Of a stretch of 64,000 bases of DNA, positions 1 through 8,633 are shown one piece after another (positions within the stretch are counted from its first letter, which is position 1; every line of letters starts with the position of its first letter). A program made the position numbers and the translations under genes. Under the pieces are notes generated by a model. It saw only the letters and a list, made by a program, of their open reading frames with translations. It had not been told where the DNA came from and made no database searches. This DNA comes from Alphaproteobacteria bacterium SO-S41. Lineage in GTDB: Bacteria; Pseudomonadota; Alphaproteobacteria; Micropepsales; Micropepsaceae. The DNA lies in NCBI GenBank assembly GCA_019670725.1, contig AP024629.1, forward strand, positions 1,240,001 through 1,304,000, given 5' to 3'.

Positions 1-1617
1 GTCGGAGATCTCTGCGTCTGGGGCCGCAAAACACTTATGACGCTCGATGCGAGCATCGCCTATCTCGACCCGGCGAATGACGAGTTCTCGGCGAGCGTTA
101 TTGCGGTGCCTTATGACGCGTCGCTGTTCAGCGACGATGGCGCGGTCGCGCCGGCGCACCAGACATTCATCAATGCCGCCCAGGATCAGGGTCTGGTGCT
201 CAATCCCGTCGCCCCCCTGTCGAGCCTGCAGCGGCAGCTGCAGGCGGCGATCCTGGGTGTTACGGCGGCCGTGGGCGACGGCGTGCTGACGCCTTCCGAG
301 AAGGTCGGGCTGGTGCCGCAGCTCAAGCAGTTGATCAACACGCAAGCCGCCCTGGACGGGCGGGCGACGGCTCTGGGCATCACGACGGAGAAGACGGCGT
401 TCGATAGCGCGATGAGCACGCTTATCGCTTACCTCGCGACACTGACCACGCCCGTCGCCTGGGATAGTCAAAGCGACAATACGACCGTCGACGGGCCGAC
501 GTTGATCAGCGACTACCGCGGTGCGCTGGAAAAGCAGGTGGCACTACAAGACGCCATCGATCGCGAGGCGGCGAAGCAGACCGTCTATCCAATCAACGAC
601 ACAAACCGCGTGCGTTATTCGCGGATGGAAAAGGGCACTTTCGGGTGGGGGGTCATCTACAACGCCTCGGGGCTCTCCTACACCGTCGAGGCGGGGACCT
701 ATGCGGGCTATCGTTTCTTCAAGGTGTCGTTCACCGCAACGGCGCCCGGCCAAATCCTTTCGATCGGTACGGTGCTGGCCGAGCAGCCGATCAATGTCAC
801 AGCGACCGAAAGGCTTTCCACCCAAGCGAAGTTCGAGACCCAAGGCCCGTGCGACTATGCCGAGTACAAGACCTGGTTCTACGACCAGGCCAACACCTTC
901 CTGAGCGGTGCGCTCGCGCAGATCAAGCCGGGCGTCTCGACGTTTCCCAGTCTGATAGCGGGCTTCGTGGATGTGCCGGCGAGTGCGCGGTCCGCCTATG
1001 CGGAGCTGTACTATCACACGACCGGGGCGGGGGTTTGCGTTCTCACGATCTCGGAACCCATGGTTTCGGGCGCCAGTGCGTCGCAGACCCAGCACCCAGC
1101 CTTCACCTTCGGCGCCGGCATCGAGCCCGACACCGCTGATCGGCTCGTGAATGTTGAGGCGGCGGTCGACGGCATCGCGGTCTCGGCCATCAAGATCAGC
1201 AATGGCATTTATGGCGGCACGGTGACGCTGGGCGGTGCGAGCTGGATCACGCTCAACTCGGCCGCGGTCATCGGCATTCCGGCCGGCTACGTCGTCACGT
1301 TCGACAGCGCGGCGATCGACAGCGGCGCCGGCATCAACCACATGTCGAGCGCCGGCACGATTCTTGGCGAATGGGACATCGCCCATCAGCCGACCTCGGG
1401 CGGCACGGTCGTCTCGCTGTTCTCCGGCACGTTCAAGGCCACGATGCCGGCGACGGGCGAGCCGACCGATCTTGAACTTACCGGCGCGGGCAATCCCGCC
1501 GCGGTCGCGCTGACCTACACGGGCGACGTGACCTTCCTGCTGCGCATGAAGCGGCTCTCCGGCCCCACAACGAACTCTGACCTGAAGGGCGCCTTCCGAG
1601 GCACGGCGACCGCATGA
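1..1617 (+). CDS. Phage tail protein, 3' part (5' end outside window)
   Basis: The frame is open from base 1, so this is probably the C-terminal part of a larger tail protein; the first ATG in view is at 37. A short acidic stretch, GDGVLTPSEK, is followed by helical sequence, then by a long beta-rich, Gly/Thr/Ala-rich half with no recognisable enzyme motif. That build suits the distal part of a tail-tip or host-specificity protein. Its stop overlaps the ATG of the tail-fibre gene (ATGA at 1614-1617), which implies translational coupling. The family is inferred from position and composition, not from a diagnostic motif. Confidence 0.6.
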   Translation, partial: VGDLCVWGRKTLMTLDASIAYLDPANDEFSASVIAVPYDASLFSDDGAVAPAHQTFINAAQDQGLVLNPVAPLSSLQRQLQAAILGVTAAVGDGVLTPSEKVGLVPQLKQLINTQAALDGRATALGITTEKTAFDSAMSTLIAYLATLTTPVAWDSQSDNTTVDGPTLISDYRGALEKQVALQDAIDREAAKQTVYPINDTNRVRYSRMEKGTFGWGVIYNASGLSYTVEAGTYAGYRFFKVSFTATAPGQILSIGTVLAEQPINVTATERLSTQAKFETQGPCDYAEYKTWFYDQANTFLSGALAQIKPGVSTFPSLIAGFVDVPASARSAYAELYYHTTGAGVCVLTISEPMVSGASASQTQHPAFTFGAGIEPDTADRLVNVEAAVDGIAVSAIKISNGIYGGTVTLGGASWITLNSAAVIGIPAGYVVTFDSAAIDSGAGINHMSSAGTILGEWDIAHQPTSGGTVVSLFSGTFKATMPATGEPTDLELTGAGNPAAVALTYTGDVTFLLRMKRLSGPTTNSDLKGAFRGTATA

Positions 1618-4600
1618 CGATCATCAACCTCTTCGGCACAGCCAACTATCAGCCGCAGGACGCGGACCTGACGGCGATCACCGGGGTTTCGGGGACCGGG
1701 CTCTACGCGCGCACCGCGTCTGGCGTCGCGGCGGCGCGGCAGATCGCGCCGGGGTCGGGCATCGCGGTGTCGGACGGCGCCGGCGTCAGCGGCGATCCGA
1801 CCGTCTCGACCGATAACGCCTCCGCCGCTGAAGCAGCAGCGGCGACGTCCACGACGAAGGTGATGACCCCGGCCAAGGTCATTTCGTACACCGAGGCCCG
1901 CGGGCGCATCGCCGCCCGCGATCGTGGAGTAACGGGCAACGGGCTGATCGACGACAAAGCCGCCATGGATCTCGTTTGGGCGAGCTGTAAGGCGGCCAGC
2001 GGATACACGCCAACTATCGAGGCGGGCGGCATACCGTTGCTGGCGTCCACGCTCAACTTCGACCCGACCGTATCGACGCCGCTCCTCATCAACGGCCCGG
2101 GCATCGGCTTCGGGGGCCTGCGCTTTCAGGCGGCGGCGGTGTTCTCAGGCGACCGACTGATCCAGGTGAAGGGGCAGACGATCGGCTCGACCGCTTCGAT
2201 TATCGACTTCGGGCTCAACAATTTCGCGGTGGTCGCACCCGATCCGGTCGGGGGCGTCAGCGGCACCTCCGCCACCTATGGCCTTGTGATCGGCGAAGGC
2301 AGCAAGTCGATCAACGGGCTAAGACAGAGCAGCAATACAGGCCTGTTTCTGAACGGCTTCTCCTACAACTTCGTCGTTCAGAACACGCGGATGCAGACCT
2401 TCAACGGTCTGTCGTCGTGGTGGGGCAATGTCGACGGCGCAGTAACGGCGCTGATCACGCTGGGGTCGCAGTCGTTCTGCGGCGACCTCCACTTCAACGA
2501 TGGCCAGCTCGTCGGCTCGCCGGCCACGGGCGGCAAGTCGTGGTGGGTCCATAACCCATACAACTACCTGTCGGGCACGGGCGGCGAGATCAAGGGCATC
2601 CGCTCACGGGCGATGACCTATTACCCCGCGGCGACCTACACCGAATACTCGTGGGCGGCGGCGGGCGTCATCGGGGATATCTGGCACGATAGCTGCCAGT
2701 GGGACGGCAGCGGCGGCGGCGACTTTATCAAGATCAGCCCGTTCGCGGGCGCGATCGGCGAGAACTTCAACTGGGTCAGCTGCTATTTCCGGGCGTTCGG
2801 CCGCACGACCGGCGCCATGATCTTCAACTGCGACAACGGCCTGCGCACCGCCTCGATGCGGTCGTTCCAGTTCCTCAATTGCTGGGCCGCGAACTGCGTC
2901 GGCCGCCAGTTCCTCGCCAAGGGCATCGACAACCTCAAGATCGATATCGGCTTCGACGAGACGTCCTCAACGACCGATCTGATCTATGTCGACGACTGCA
3001 CCGGCCCGGTGGACATCACCGTGCGGCTGCGCTCGACCTCGGGCATCACGACGACGCCGACGGTCGTGACGATCGGCTCGAACGTCTCCGGCCCGGTCTT
3101 CGTAAACGTCATGGCCGCGCCTGGCTGCGTCACCGGAACGCCGGTGGTGGTAAACACGACCTCCGGCCTCGTCACTGTCATCTACAATGGCTCGATGCAG
3201 CTGCGCGGGCGCCTGGCGGTGGGCAAGGCGGCGCGCATGTCGGGCGCAACCGGCCAGGTGCAGATCGCCGGCAGCGTTGAGACGACGGCCGGGAATGGCG
3301 TCTTCTCCAACCTCTACTATGACGGGGCGTGGAAGTTCGTCGAGAACGGTGGCGGCGCCTATTTCAAGGGCCTGTCGAGCGGCTACGCCTTCTCGATCGG
3401 CGGTGCGAACGCGGTCAATGCGAGCGGCGCGAATGCGTCGGCGACGGTGGCCGAATGGGTCTATGGCGGCACGGACGGCAAGGTGCGCTTCCTGAACGGC
3501 GTGTCGATCGGCATGTCGGCCGCGCCCGGCCGGACGCTCGACGTGCTCAACAGCAGCCGCGTCAGCAACAGCGATTGGGTCAACGGGTCCGTGGGCTCGG
3601 CGCTGGACTTCATGCTCGGCGCGTCGTCTGGCAACACCTATAGCAGCGTCCAGGCCTACACCGCGGGCGCCGCTGGCGCCGGCGTACTGGCCCTTAACCC
3701 CGTCGCGGGGAATGTCTCGATCGGTGGCACCGCGGCCGATCTGAAGCTCAACGTCGCCGGCAGCATCCGGATTGAGGGATCTGGCGCGAACGGCCTCTAT
3801 CTCAACGGCTTTACAGCCGCCACGAACCCGACGATCCGGAACACCACGAACAATGAGATCACCTTTCGCGGCAGTGGCGGCAACACGACGAACGGCATCG
3901 CCTATAATTTCGTCAAATACGACACCGCCGCGAGCTTCGTTGCGATCACGCAAGCGGGTGATGTGGGTGTCGGGACGACAACGCCTGCCACGAAGCTGCA
4001 CGTCGTCGGCACCGGCAGGTTCACCAGCGATTTGGCGGTGGGCTATGGCGTGTCGACGAGCACGGTGATCCTTGCGATCGGCGGCGGCCGCAGCGGCAGC
4101 GGCTACGCCATCCTCGACCTGTGGGGCGATTCGAGCGGTACGGGCCTTCGGCTGATCCGCGACCTTAGCGGCGCGAACGCCAACAGCTTCATCCAGCATT
4201 TCGGTACGGGCGCACTGAGCCTCTTTGCCATGGGCGCCGGCGATCTCATCCTCGGAACGAATTCGACCGAACGCGTCCATATCGGCGCGACCGGCATGGT
4301 GGGCATCGGCATCAGCAGCGCCGTGTTCGGCCTCGATGTCGAGACCGCGACCTATTCGGTGAACTTCGCCAAGTTCGGCGCGGCGCTGCCGGTGATCATC
4401 ACGGCGAACCAGCCGGGTTTCGGCATGAACGCCTATTACAACAGCGGCTGGAAAGCGGCGAAGGGCTCGTCGAGCAGCTATGGCGGCTACTTCAATTTCA
4501 ACGTCACCGACGCGGCCTATGTCTGGCAAATCTCGACGGCCGGCGCGAACGCGGACGCCAGCCTGACCATGGCCGAGGCGATGCGTCTGACCGCCAGCTA

Positions 4601-5018
4601 TCTGCGGCCGGGCAATGACAACACGAAGTCGCTGGGCGATGCGTCGAACCGTTGGACGACGGTCTACGCCGCGACCGGCACGATCAACACGTCAGACGCG
4701 CGACAGAAGACGCCGCTGACCGCGATCCCCGCCGGCGTCGCCGCCGCCATGACGACGCTGTTCGAAGAAATCGGCGTCTATCAGTGGCTCACCAGCATCA
4801 ACGCGAAGGGCGTCGACGGCGCGCGCAAGCATATCGGCGTGACCGCGCAGGCGGTGCGCGACGCCTTCCGATCGGCCGGCGAGGACCCGCGCGAATGGGG
4901 TCTCTTCTGCGCCGACGAGACTGAAGACGGTGAGGTTTTTGGCCTTCGCTACGACCAACTGTTCGCGCTCGGCATCGCCGTTCTGGCGCGCAACCAAAAG
5001 GAGACAATGGCGGCATGA
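1614..5018 (+). CDS. Phage tail fibre/tailspike with C-terminal S74 self-cleaving chaperone
   Basis: This 1134-residue protein probably forms the receptor-binding fibre. Residues of about 90-450 look like a right-handed beta-helix (repetitive G/N/T-rich strands with GNGLIDDKAA near the start), the pectate-lyase-like fold common in tailspikes. Long repetitive beta sequence follows. From about residue 1010 it matches the intramolecular chaperone/peptidase S74 domain: SDARQK at 1027-1032 holds the expected Ser-Lys dyad, and a helical coiled tail follows. In this family the chaperone trimerises, helps fold the fibre and then cuts itself off just before the Ser. The next gene starts in the overlapping ATGA. 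Confidence 0.85.
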   Translation: MTIINLFGTANYQPQDADLTAITGVSGTGLYARTASGVAAARQIAPGSGIAVSDGAGVSGDPTVSTDNASAAEAAAATSTTKVMTPAKVISYTEARGRIAARDRGVTGNGLIDDKAAMDLVWASCKAASGYTPTIEAGGIPLLASTLNFDPTVSTPLLINGPGIGFGGLRFQAAAVFSGDRLIQVKGQTIGSTASIIDFGLNNFAVVAPDPVGGVSGTSATYGLVIGEGSKSINGLRQSSNTGLFLNGFSYNFVVQNTRMQTFNGLSSWWGNVDGAVTALITLGSQSFCGDLHFNDGQLVGSPATGGKSWWVHNPYNYLSGTGGEIKGIRSRAMTYYPAATYTEYSWAAAGVIGDIWHDSCQWDGSGGGDFIKISPFAGAIGENFNWVSCYFRAFGRTTGAMIFNCDNGLRTASMRSFQFLNCWAANCVGRQFLAKGIDNLKIDIGFDETSSTTDLIYVDDCTGPVDITVRLRSTSGITTTPTVVTIGSNVSGPVFVNVMAAPGCVTGTPVVVNTTSGLVTVIYNGSMQLRGRLAVGKAARMSGATGQVQIAGSVETTAGNGVFSNLYYDGAWKFVENGGGAYFKGLSSGYAFSIGGANAVNASGANASATVAEWVYGGTDGKVRFLNGVSIGMSAAPGRTLDVLNSSRVSNSDWVNGSVGSALDFMLGASSGNTYSSVQAYTAGAAGAGVLALNPVAGNVSIGGTAADLKLNVAGSIRIEGSGANGLYLNGFTAATNPTIRNTTNNEITFRGSGGNTTNGIAYNFVKYDTAASFVAITQAGDVGVGTTTPATKLHVVGTGRFTSDLAVGYGVSTSTVILAIGGGRSGSGYAILDLWGDSSGTGLRLIRDLSGANANSFIQHFGTGALSLFAMGAGDLILGTNSTERVHIGATGMVGIGISSAVFGLDVETATYSVNFAKFGAALPVIITANQPGFGMNAYYNSGWKAAKGSSSSYGGYFNFNVTDAAYVWQISTAGANADASLTMAEAMRLTASYLRPGNDNTKSLGDASNRWTTVYAATGTINTSDARQKTPLTAIPAGVAAAMTTLFEEIGVYQWLTSINAKGVDGARKHIGVTAQAVRDAFRSAGEDPREWGLFCADETEDGEVFGLRYDQLFALGIAVLARNQKETMAA

Positions 5019-5332
5019 ACATCCAAGCCTATTGGGATCGGGACCTGCTCGATCGCCACCAACTGCCGATGATCGGCCCGCGCGGCGTGCCGCTGACCCT
5101 GCGCGAGGCGGCGTGCATCGCGCTCGATCGCGCGTGCCCCGGCGATCAGCAGCTCGGCAACAAGGCGAAGTACGATCTCGGCCGCATCGGCGACGACATC
5201 CAGCAGAACATGCCGCTGCGCAAGATCGACCTAGAGACCGTGCGCGAGCGCATCGGCCTGTTCTTCGAACCCGGCGTCATGCGGCCCGCCTGGAAGCTGC
5301 TCGACGAGCCGTTCCCTGAAACCGAATCCTGA
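5015..5332 (+). CDS. Small phage protein behind the tail fibre
   Basis: A 105-residue soluble protein with no signal peptide or membrane segment. Its ATG overlaps the tail-fibre stop by four bases, so it is almost certainly translated from the same message. The sequence is charged and mostly helical (LTLREAACIALDRA near residues 28-41) and matches no family I recognise. A gene in this place often encodes a fibre-assembly or baseplate-associated protein, but nothing in the sequence proves that role. Confidence 0.7.
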   Translation: MNIQAYWDRDLLDRHQLPMIGPRGVPLTLREAACIALDRACPGDQQLGNKAKYDLGRIGDDIQQNMPLRKIDLETVRERIGLFFEPGVMRPAWKLLDEPFPETES

Positions 5333-5346
5333 AGGAGAGACCGACC

Positions 5347-5751
5347 ATGAGTGAAGCGGATGCCCCGATGTCGGGCGATGACATCAAGGCGCTGGAGCTG
5401 CAGCTTGCCAAGGCGCGGCGCACGAACGGCGCGCTGGCCCTGGCGCTGATCGAGGGCGAGCGCGGGCAGGCGGCCGTCGCCGCCCTGACCGAAGCGGCCG
5501 AGGTGTTCAAAGGCGAGGCGTTCACCGCCTTCGTGACCGACCTGAAGGCGGCCGCCGCGAACCTCGACGCCGACAACCCCGTCTACGGCACGGTGACGAA
5601 CCTGCTGAGCGTTATGACCGGATCGGCGCAGCAGGGCACGGTGTTGGCCGCCATCCAGGCGATCAAAGCGGCGCCCGGACTTGGCACGCCCGGCATCGAA
5701 ACGCTCGATCGCCGGATCTCCGGCCAGACCGGATTGCCGCCGCGGAGCTGA
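5347..5751 (+). CDS. Alanine-rich hypothetical phage protein
   Basis: A 134-residue Ala-rich, mainly helical protein preceded by a good ribosome site (AAGGAGAG, about 8 bases before the ATG). It has no membrane segment, signal peptide or enzyme motif. It is the last gene before an intrinsic terminator at 5780-5804, so it closes the tail transcription unit. No function can be assigned. Confidence 0.65.
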   Translation: MSEADAPMSGDDIKALELQLAKARRTNGALALALIEGERGQAAVAALTEAAEVFKGEAFTAFVTDLKAAAANLDADNPVYGTVTNLLSVMTGSAQQGTVLAAIQAIKAAPGLGTPGIETLDRRISGQTGLPPRS

Positions 5752-5779
5752 TCGCCGCCCACAATCGACGCTGACACGA

Positions 5780-5804
5780 CCCGCCCGCGAGGCGGGCTTT
5801 TTAT
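5780..5804 (+). terminator. Intrinsic terminator between tail genes and endolysin
   Basis: A GC-only hairpin (CCCGCC at 5780-5785, GGCGGG at 5791-5796, with an alternative register shifted by three bases) runs straight into CTTTTTATT. It ends the tail unit. The endolysin's Shine-Dalgarno (GGAGGAG) begins only a few bases later, so lysis-gene transcription needs read-through, antitermination or its own promoter. Confidence 0.85.
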
Positions 5805-5815
5805 TGGAGGAGACG

Positions 5816-6379
5816 ATGAGCTTTAGGAACACTTGGATTGCCGACGTGCTGCGCGCGGCCGGTCTGCCGGTCGTGGAAGAGGCCGGTTGGAAAAGCGCGG
5901 GGCGGGCCGAGATCCGCGGTCCGTTTCAGGGGGTGATCCTGCATCACACCGCAGGCCCTGCGGCGCCGAAAGGCGGCGAGACGCCCTCGCTCAATGTCAT
6001 CAAGAACGGGCGTCCCGGCCTCAATGGTCCGCTTTCGCAGTGCTACCTGTCGCGCAAGGGCGTCTGGCACGTCGTCGCGGCCGGTCGCACCAATCACGCC
6101 GGGCCGGGCAAGTTCGATGGGTTGACGGATGGCAACGACGACTTCATCGGCGCTGAGATGGAAAATGCCGGCGACGGCAAGGATCCCTGGCCGGACGTGC
6201 AGCTGCGATCGGCGGTGAAGGGGACGGCGGCGCTGCTCCATTACCTCAAGCAGCCGGCGCGGCGTGCGATCGGCCACAAGGAATGGGCGACGCCGCACGG
6301 CCGCAAGATCGACCCGTCCTTCGAAATGGAGCCTTTCCGTGTCGAGGTCGGGGCCGCGATCGCGGCGCTTGGCGGCTAG
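5816..6379 (+). CDS. Phage endolysin, N-acetylmuramoyl-L-alanine amidase (Amidase_2)
   Basis: A 187-residue cytoplasmic murein amidase that would cut the bond between MurNAc and L-Ala at lysis. The ATG at 5816 is chosen because GGAGGAG lies six bases upstream; the in-frame start at 5681 would run back through the terminator and the previous gene. Family hallmarks are ILHHTAG at 41-47 with the first zinc histidine, a buried acidic segment IGAEMENAG near 111-119, His154 in IGHKEW, and GRKIDPSF at 162-169. There is no separate cell-wall-binding domain or signal peptide, so export would depend on a holin. Confidence 0.9.
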   Translation: MSFRNTWIADVLRAAGLPVVEEAGWKSAGRAEIRGPFQGVILHHTAGPAAPKGGETPSLNVIKNGRPGLNGPLSQCYLSRKGVWHVVAAGRTNHAGPGKFDGLTDGNDDFIGAEMENAGDGKDPWPDVQLRSAVKGTAALLHYLKQPARRAIGHKEWATPHGRKIDPSFEMEPFRVEVGAAIAALGG

Positions 6380-6388
6380 GCCACGCTG

Positions 6389-6712
6389 ATGCCGACGTGG
6401 TTGGTGCCGTGGCTCGACTTCCTGAAAGGTCTCGGCACCGCCGGCTTCTTCATTGTGTTCCTGCTGATCGACCGCGCGCAGATCAGAAAGGAACGCGATG
6501 ACGCCCGGACAGCAGAGCGGAAAGCCAATGCCGCGCTGCTGAAGGCGAAGGACGATCACGCGGCAAAGCTGCTCGCGATCTCGGAGCGCAATCGGCAAGA
6601 CGCGCTCGACAGCAAAGACGCGGCAAATGTCACGGCCGAAAGCATCCAGTCGATGGCGGATGCGTTGGTCCTCATAGCAGAGAGCAGCCCTGACACTCGG
6701 AGGGCGGCGTAA
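6389..6712 (+). CDS. Membrane-anchored coiled-coil protein, inner-spanin-like
   Basis: A 107-residue protein with one N-terminal membrane segment at about residues 4-27, followed by a charged Ala-rich coiled coil at about 28-75. That is the layout of inner-membrane spanins (Rz type), and the gene lies ten bases after the endolysin. Its stop overlaps the next ATG (TAATG). The role is inferred from topology and position; a class II holin is a weaker alternative. Confidence 0.6.
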   Translation: MPTWLVPWLDFLKGLGTAGFFIVFLLIDRAQIRKERDDARTAERKANAALLKAKDDHAAKLLAISERNRQDALDSKDAANVTAESIQSMADALVLIAESSPDTRRAA

Positions 6713-6960
6713 TGGCAGTGCTGGAGCGCATCATGCGATTTTTCAGACAGCGTCATGACGAGGCCGATGATCGCGGCGATGAGCTGCAGGCGCAGCAGCT
6801 CGATGTTTCCCGCGCCTTTGTCGCCGAGAAAATCGCCGAAGCCGAAGAGGCCGAGGAAGAGGCGCGGTCGGAAAACAACAAGGCGGTCAGCCTGATCCAC
6901 TCCACGGCGGGCAGCGTCCGCCGCACCATCGAGCAAACCCTCGCCGGCTTAAGGGCCTGA
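6712..6960 (+). CDS. Small acidic helical phage protein
   Basis: An 82-residue highly charged protein, mostly one long helix with an acidic run near residues 42-52 (KIAEAEEAEEEARSEN region). It has no membrane segment. Its ATG overlaps the stop of the upstream membrane protein, so the pair is probably coupled. No family recognised; a cytoplasmic partner of the lysis cassette is possible but unproven. Confidence 0.55.
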   Translation: MAVLERIMRFFRQRHDEADDRGDELQAQQLDVSRAFVAEKIAEAEEAEEEARSENNKAVSLIHSTAGSVRRTIEQTLAGLRA

Positions 6961-6965
6961 ACATC

Positions 6966-7457
6966 ATGGACGACGAAGAAGTACTGCCCGTCTGGACGGG
7001 CCGCCTGATGCTGGCCGCGGTCGGCTGCATCGCGACGATCGGCGCCTATCTGCATTGGTTCGTGCCGTTCGAGCGGTCGATCCAGATCATGGACGGCGCC
7101 GTTGCGGGCATCGCAGCCGGGCTGCTCTCCATCTACCTGCTCGCGATCTTCTGGACGCATCGGCGGCAGTGGACGCAGGCGGGCCTGATGAACGCGGTCG
7201 GGACCACGCTCGTGATCGGATATGCCGTCTGGGCGCGTGGATGGTGGTTCCTGTGGCGGTTGTGGGAGCGACCCGACTGGATGCGCGAACAGCAAGTCCT
7301 GCCGCTTACGGCGCTGCTGTGCGGTCTGCTGCTCATGTTCGGGGCGGCGGTCACCGATAAAGAGGGTCGCATCCTTCCGCTGTCGTGGGTCATCGCCATT
7401 GCGAGCATCGCCACCGGTATCGCCGCCGGAGCCGTCGCGATCGCGCTCCTGAAATGA
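6966..7457 (+). CDS. Multi-pass membrane protein of the lysis region, possible holin
   Basis: A 163-residue protein with four to five predicted membrane helices (roughly 14-34, 42-62, 75-95, 108-126, 140-162), joined by short loops including a Trp-rich stretch near 90-97. Multi-helix membrane proteins beside endolysin and spanin-like genes are often holins, and it is the only multi-pass protein in the cassette. No holin-family signature is recognised, so the role rests on context. The next gene overlaps its stop (ATGA at 7454). Confidence 0.55.
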   Translation: MDDEEVLPVWTGRLMLAAVGCIATIGAYLHWFVPFERSIQIMDGAVAGIAAGLLSIYLLAIFWTHRRQWTQAGLMNAVGTTLVIGYAVWARGWWFLWRLWERPDWMREQQVLPLTALLCGLLLMFGAAVTDKEGRILPLSWVIAIASIATGIAAGAVAIALLK

Positions 7458-7654
7458 TCGTGCGCCTGGCGCTGCTTGCCCTGCTGCTCGCGGGGTGCAG
7501 CAGCGCGCCCGAATGCCGGGCGCCCGACACCAAGACGCCGGCGCGGCGGGCGTTCCAGGCGGCCGTGGTGATCGCGACCGGCAATGTCTGGCTGACGCTC
7601 CGCTATCGCAAGAACCAAGTCGCAATTCCAATCGAGTGCGACGAAGGCGAGTAA
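7454..7654 (+). CDS. Small phage lipoprotein, outer-spanin candidate
   Basis: A 66-residue lipoprotein: the leader MIVRLALLALLLAGC ends in a clear lipobox with Cys15. The ATG at 7454 overlaps the previous stop and gives the leader directly, whereas the longer in-frame start at 7385 prepends arginine-rich sequence that breaks it. Small lipoproteins beside an endolysin and an inner-membrane coiled-coil protein are typically outer-membrane spanin subunits (Rz1 type). This one is not especially proline-rich, so that assignment is tentative. Confidence 0.6.
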   Translation: MIVRLALLALLLAGCSSAPECRAPDTKTPARRAFQAAVVIATGNVWLTLRYRKNQVAIPIECDEGE

Positions 7655-7697
7655 CCCCGCCGCGCGGCGGACCCGCGCATTCAACCAAGGATCTTTC

Positions 7698-8093
7698 ATG
7701 CTCGATTTTCTCAAGGACCCCACGGTCCAGGGGGCGCTGCTCGCTGCCCTGTTGGCTGTCATCGCCGGCGTCTCGGCTGTCGCCGTCAGCGCCCTCAACC
7801 GCTTCAAGACGTGGATCGAGGGCGACGAAAAGAAGTCCCTCGCCGACGCCTCGGCCGCGCATGGCGTCGCCGTGACCGACGGCGTCGACAAGGACAATCC
7901 CATTCCCGTCGATCGGCTGGGCGAGGTCGTCGCGAACGCGAAGGCCTACGCCGTCGAGATGAACCCCGAGCTCGCCCGCAAGATGCACGGCTTCTCGGAT
8001 CGGATGCTGACGCGACTCACGGTCGAAGACGCGCCCGCCGCTGAGATCAAGGCCGCAGCTGCGTCCGGCGATCTCGAAACCCCCAGCCCCTAG
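7698..8093 (+). CDS. Phage protein with one N-terminal membrane segment
   Basis: A 131-residue protein with a single hydrophobic helix at about residues 12-35 and a soluble, mixed-charge C-terminal region. It starts 43 bases after the small lipoprotein, with AAGGATC upstream of the ATG, and is followed ten bases later by a second lipoprotein. The anchored-tail layout would also suit a holin accessory or spanin-like role. No family recognised. Confidence 0.55.
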   Translation: MLDFLKDPTVQGALLAALLAVIAGVSAVAVSALNRFKTWIEGDEKKSLADASAAHGVAVTDGVDKDNPIPVDRLGEVVANAKAYAVEMNPELARKMHGFSDRMLTRLTVEDAPAAEIKAAAASGDLETPSP

Positions 8094-8102
8094 GAGATCA
8101 TC

Positions 8103-8360
8103 ATGCGTGCCTTCCTTCTCGCTGCCGCCGTGCTTGTCTTGAGCGCGTGCGTCACCCCGCAACAGCAAGCCGACGCCTGCGCCACGGCCCGACAGGCCGT
8201 CTCATATGCGGAGAGCGGCCTCGGCGTCGCCTGCACGAAACAGAGCAAGGCCTGCGATACCGCCGGCCTTGTGCTCAAGAGCGCGAACATGACCATGGCG
8301 CTGATGTGCCCGGCCGGCCGCGAAGCCGCCCGACAGGATTTCTCGCGCTCCGGCGCGTGA
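8103..8360 (+). CDS. Second small phage lipoprotein
   Basis: An 85-residue protein whose leader ends in the lipobox LSAC (Cys16). Four further cysteines (about residues 26, 44, 50 and 69) could form disulfides in the periplasm. It lies ten bases downstream of the membrane-anchored 7698 gene, and the two may form the real inner/outer spanin-like pair, competing with 6389/7454. Function unproven. Confidence 0.6.
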   Translation: MRAFLLAAAVLVLSACVTPQQQADACATARQAVSYAESGLGVACTKQSKACDTAGLVLKSANMTMALMCPAGREAARQDFSRSGA

Positions 8361-8366
8361 GCCGAG

Positions 8367-8392
8367 ATCCTGCGGCTTGACGGTCGCAGGAT
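8367..8392. repeat. Inverted repeat after the lipoprotein gene
   Basis: Eight-base arms (ATCCTGCG at 8367-8374 and CGCAGGAT at 8385-8392) flank a ten-base loop just after the lipoprotein stop. There is no U-run, so it could be a weak terminator, an RNA-processing site or a protein-binding dyad. Confidence 0.5.
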
Positions 8393-8448
8393 GACTGAGC
8401 GGCCTCGGCCGCGGCTGGCCCTCCCAAGGGGCGTTTCCTCCCTAAACT

Positions 8449-8494
8449 CACAGCGCCGGCGCTGCATCTGCAGTCGCCGGCGCTGTGCTTGTTT
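8449..8494 (+). terminator. Very stable 39-base hairpin with short T-rich tail
   Basis: Perfect 13-base arms (CACAGCGCCGGCG at 8449-8461, CGCCGGCGCTGTG at 8475-8487) enclose a loop that itself folds (CTGCA-TC-TGCAG). CTTGTTT follows. It sits between the lysis genes and the DNA methyltransferase and probably ends the late transcript, though the T-tail is short for a classical intrinsic terminator. Confidence 0.65.
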
Positions 8495-8633
8495 AGGCGG
8501 GGGCCGGAGCGTTGGCGCGCTCCGAACCGCGAGGCATGCACCTCGCCCTGACGACGACGGCCGCCGCCGGCAAGCCCGCACCCTGGACCAGGGCGGAGCC
8601 ATGCCGGCACGGCCGCAGGGCCAAGGTCAAGAC

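Noticed and set aside
2967-4529. 520-codon minus-strand frame opposite the tail fibre
   Set aside because: Shadow frame with no motif; the plus-strand fibre is well supported.
5681-5815. Upstream extension of the endolysin
   Set aside because: It crosses the previous gene's end and an intrinsic terminator; 5816 has an excellent ribosome site.
8391-8633. Upstream extension of the methyltransferase frame
   Set aside because: It runs through two hairpins and encodes Arg/Cys-rich sequence with no similarity to the family; the start at 8634 or 8601 is better.
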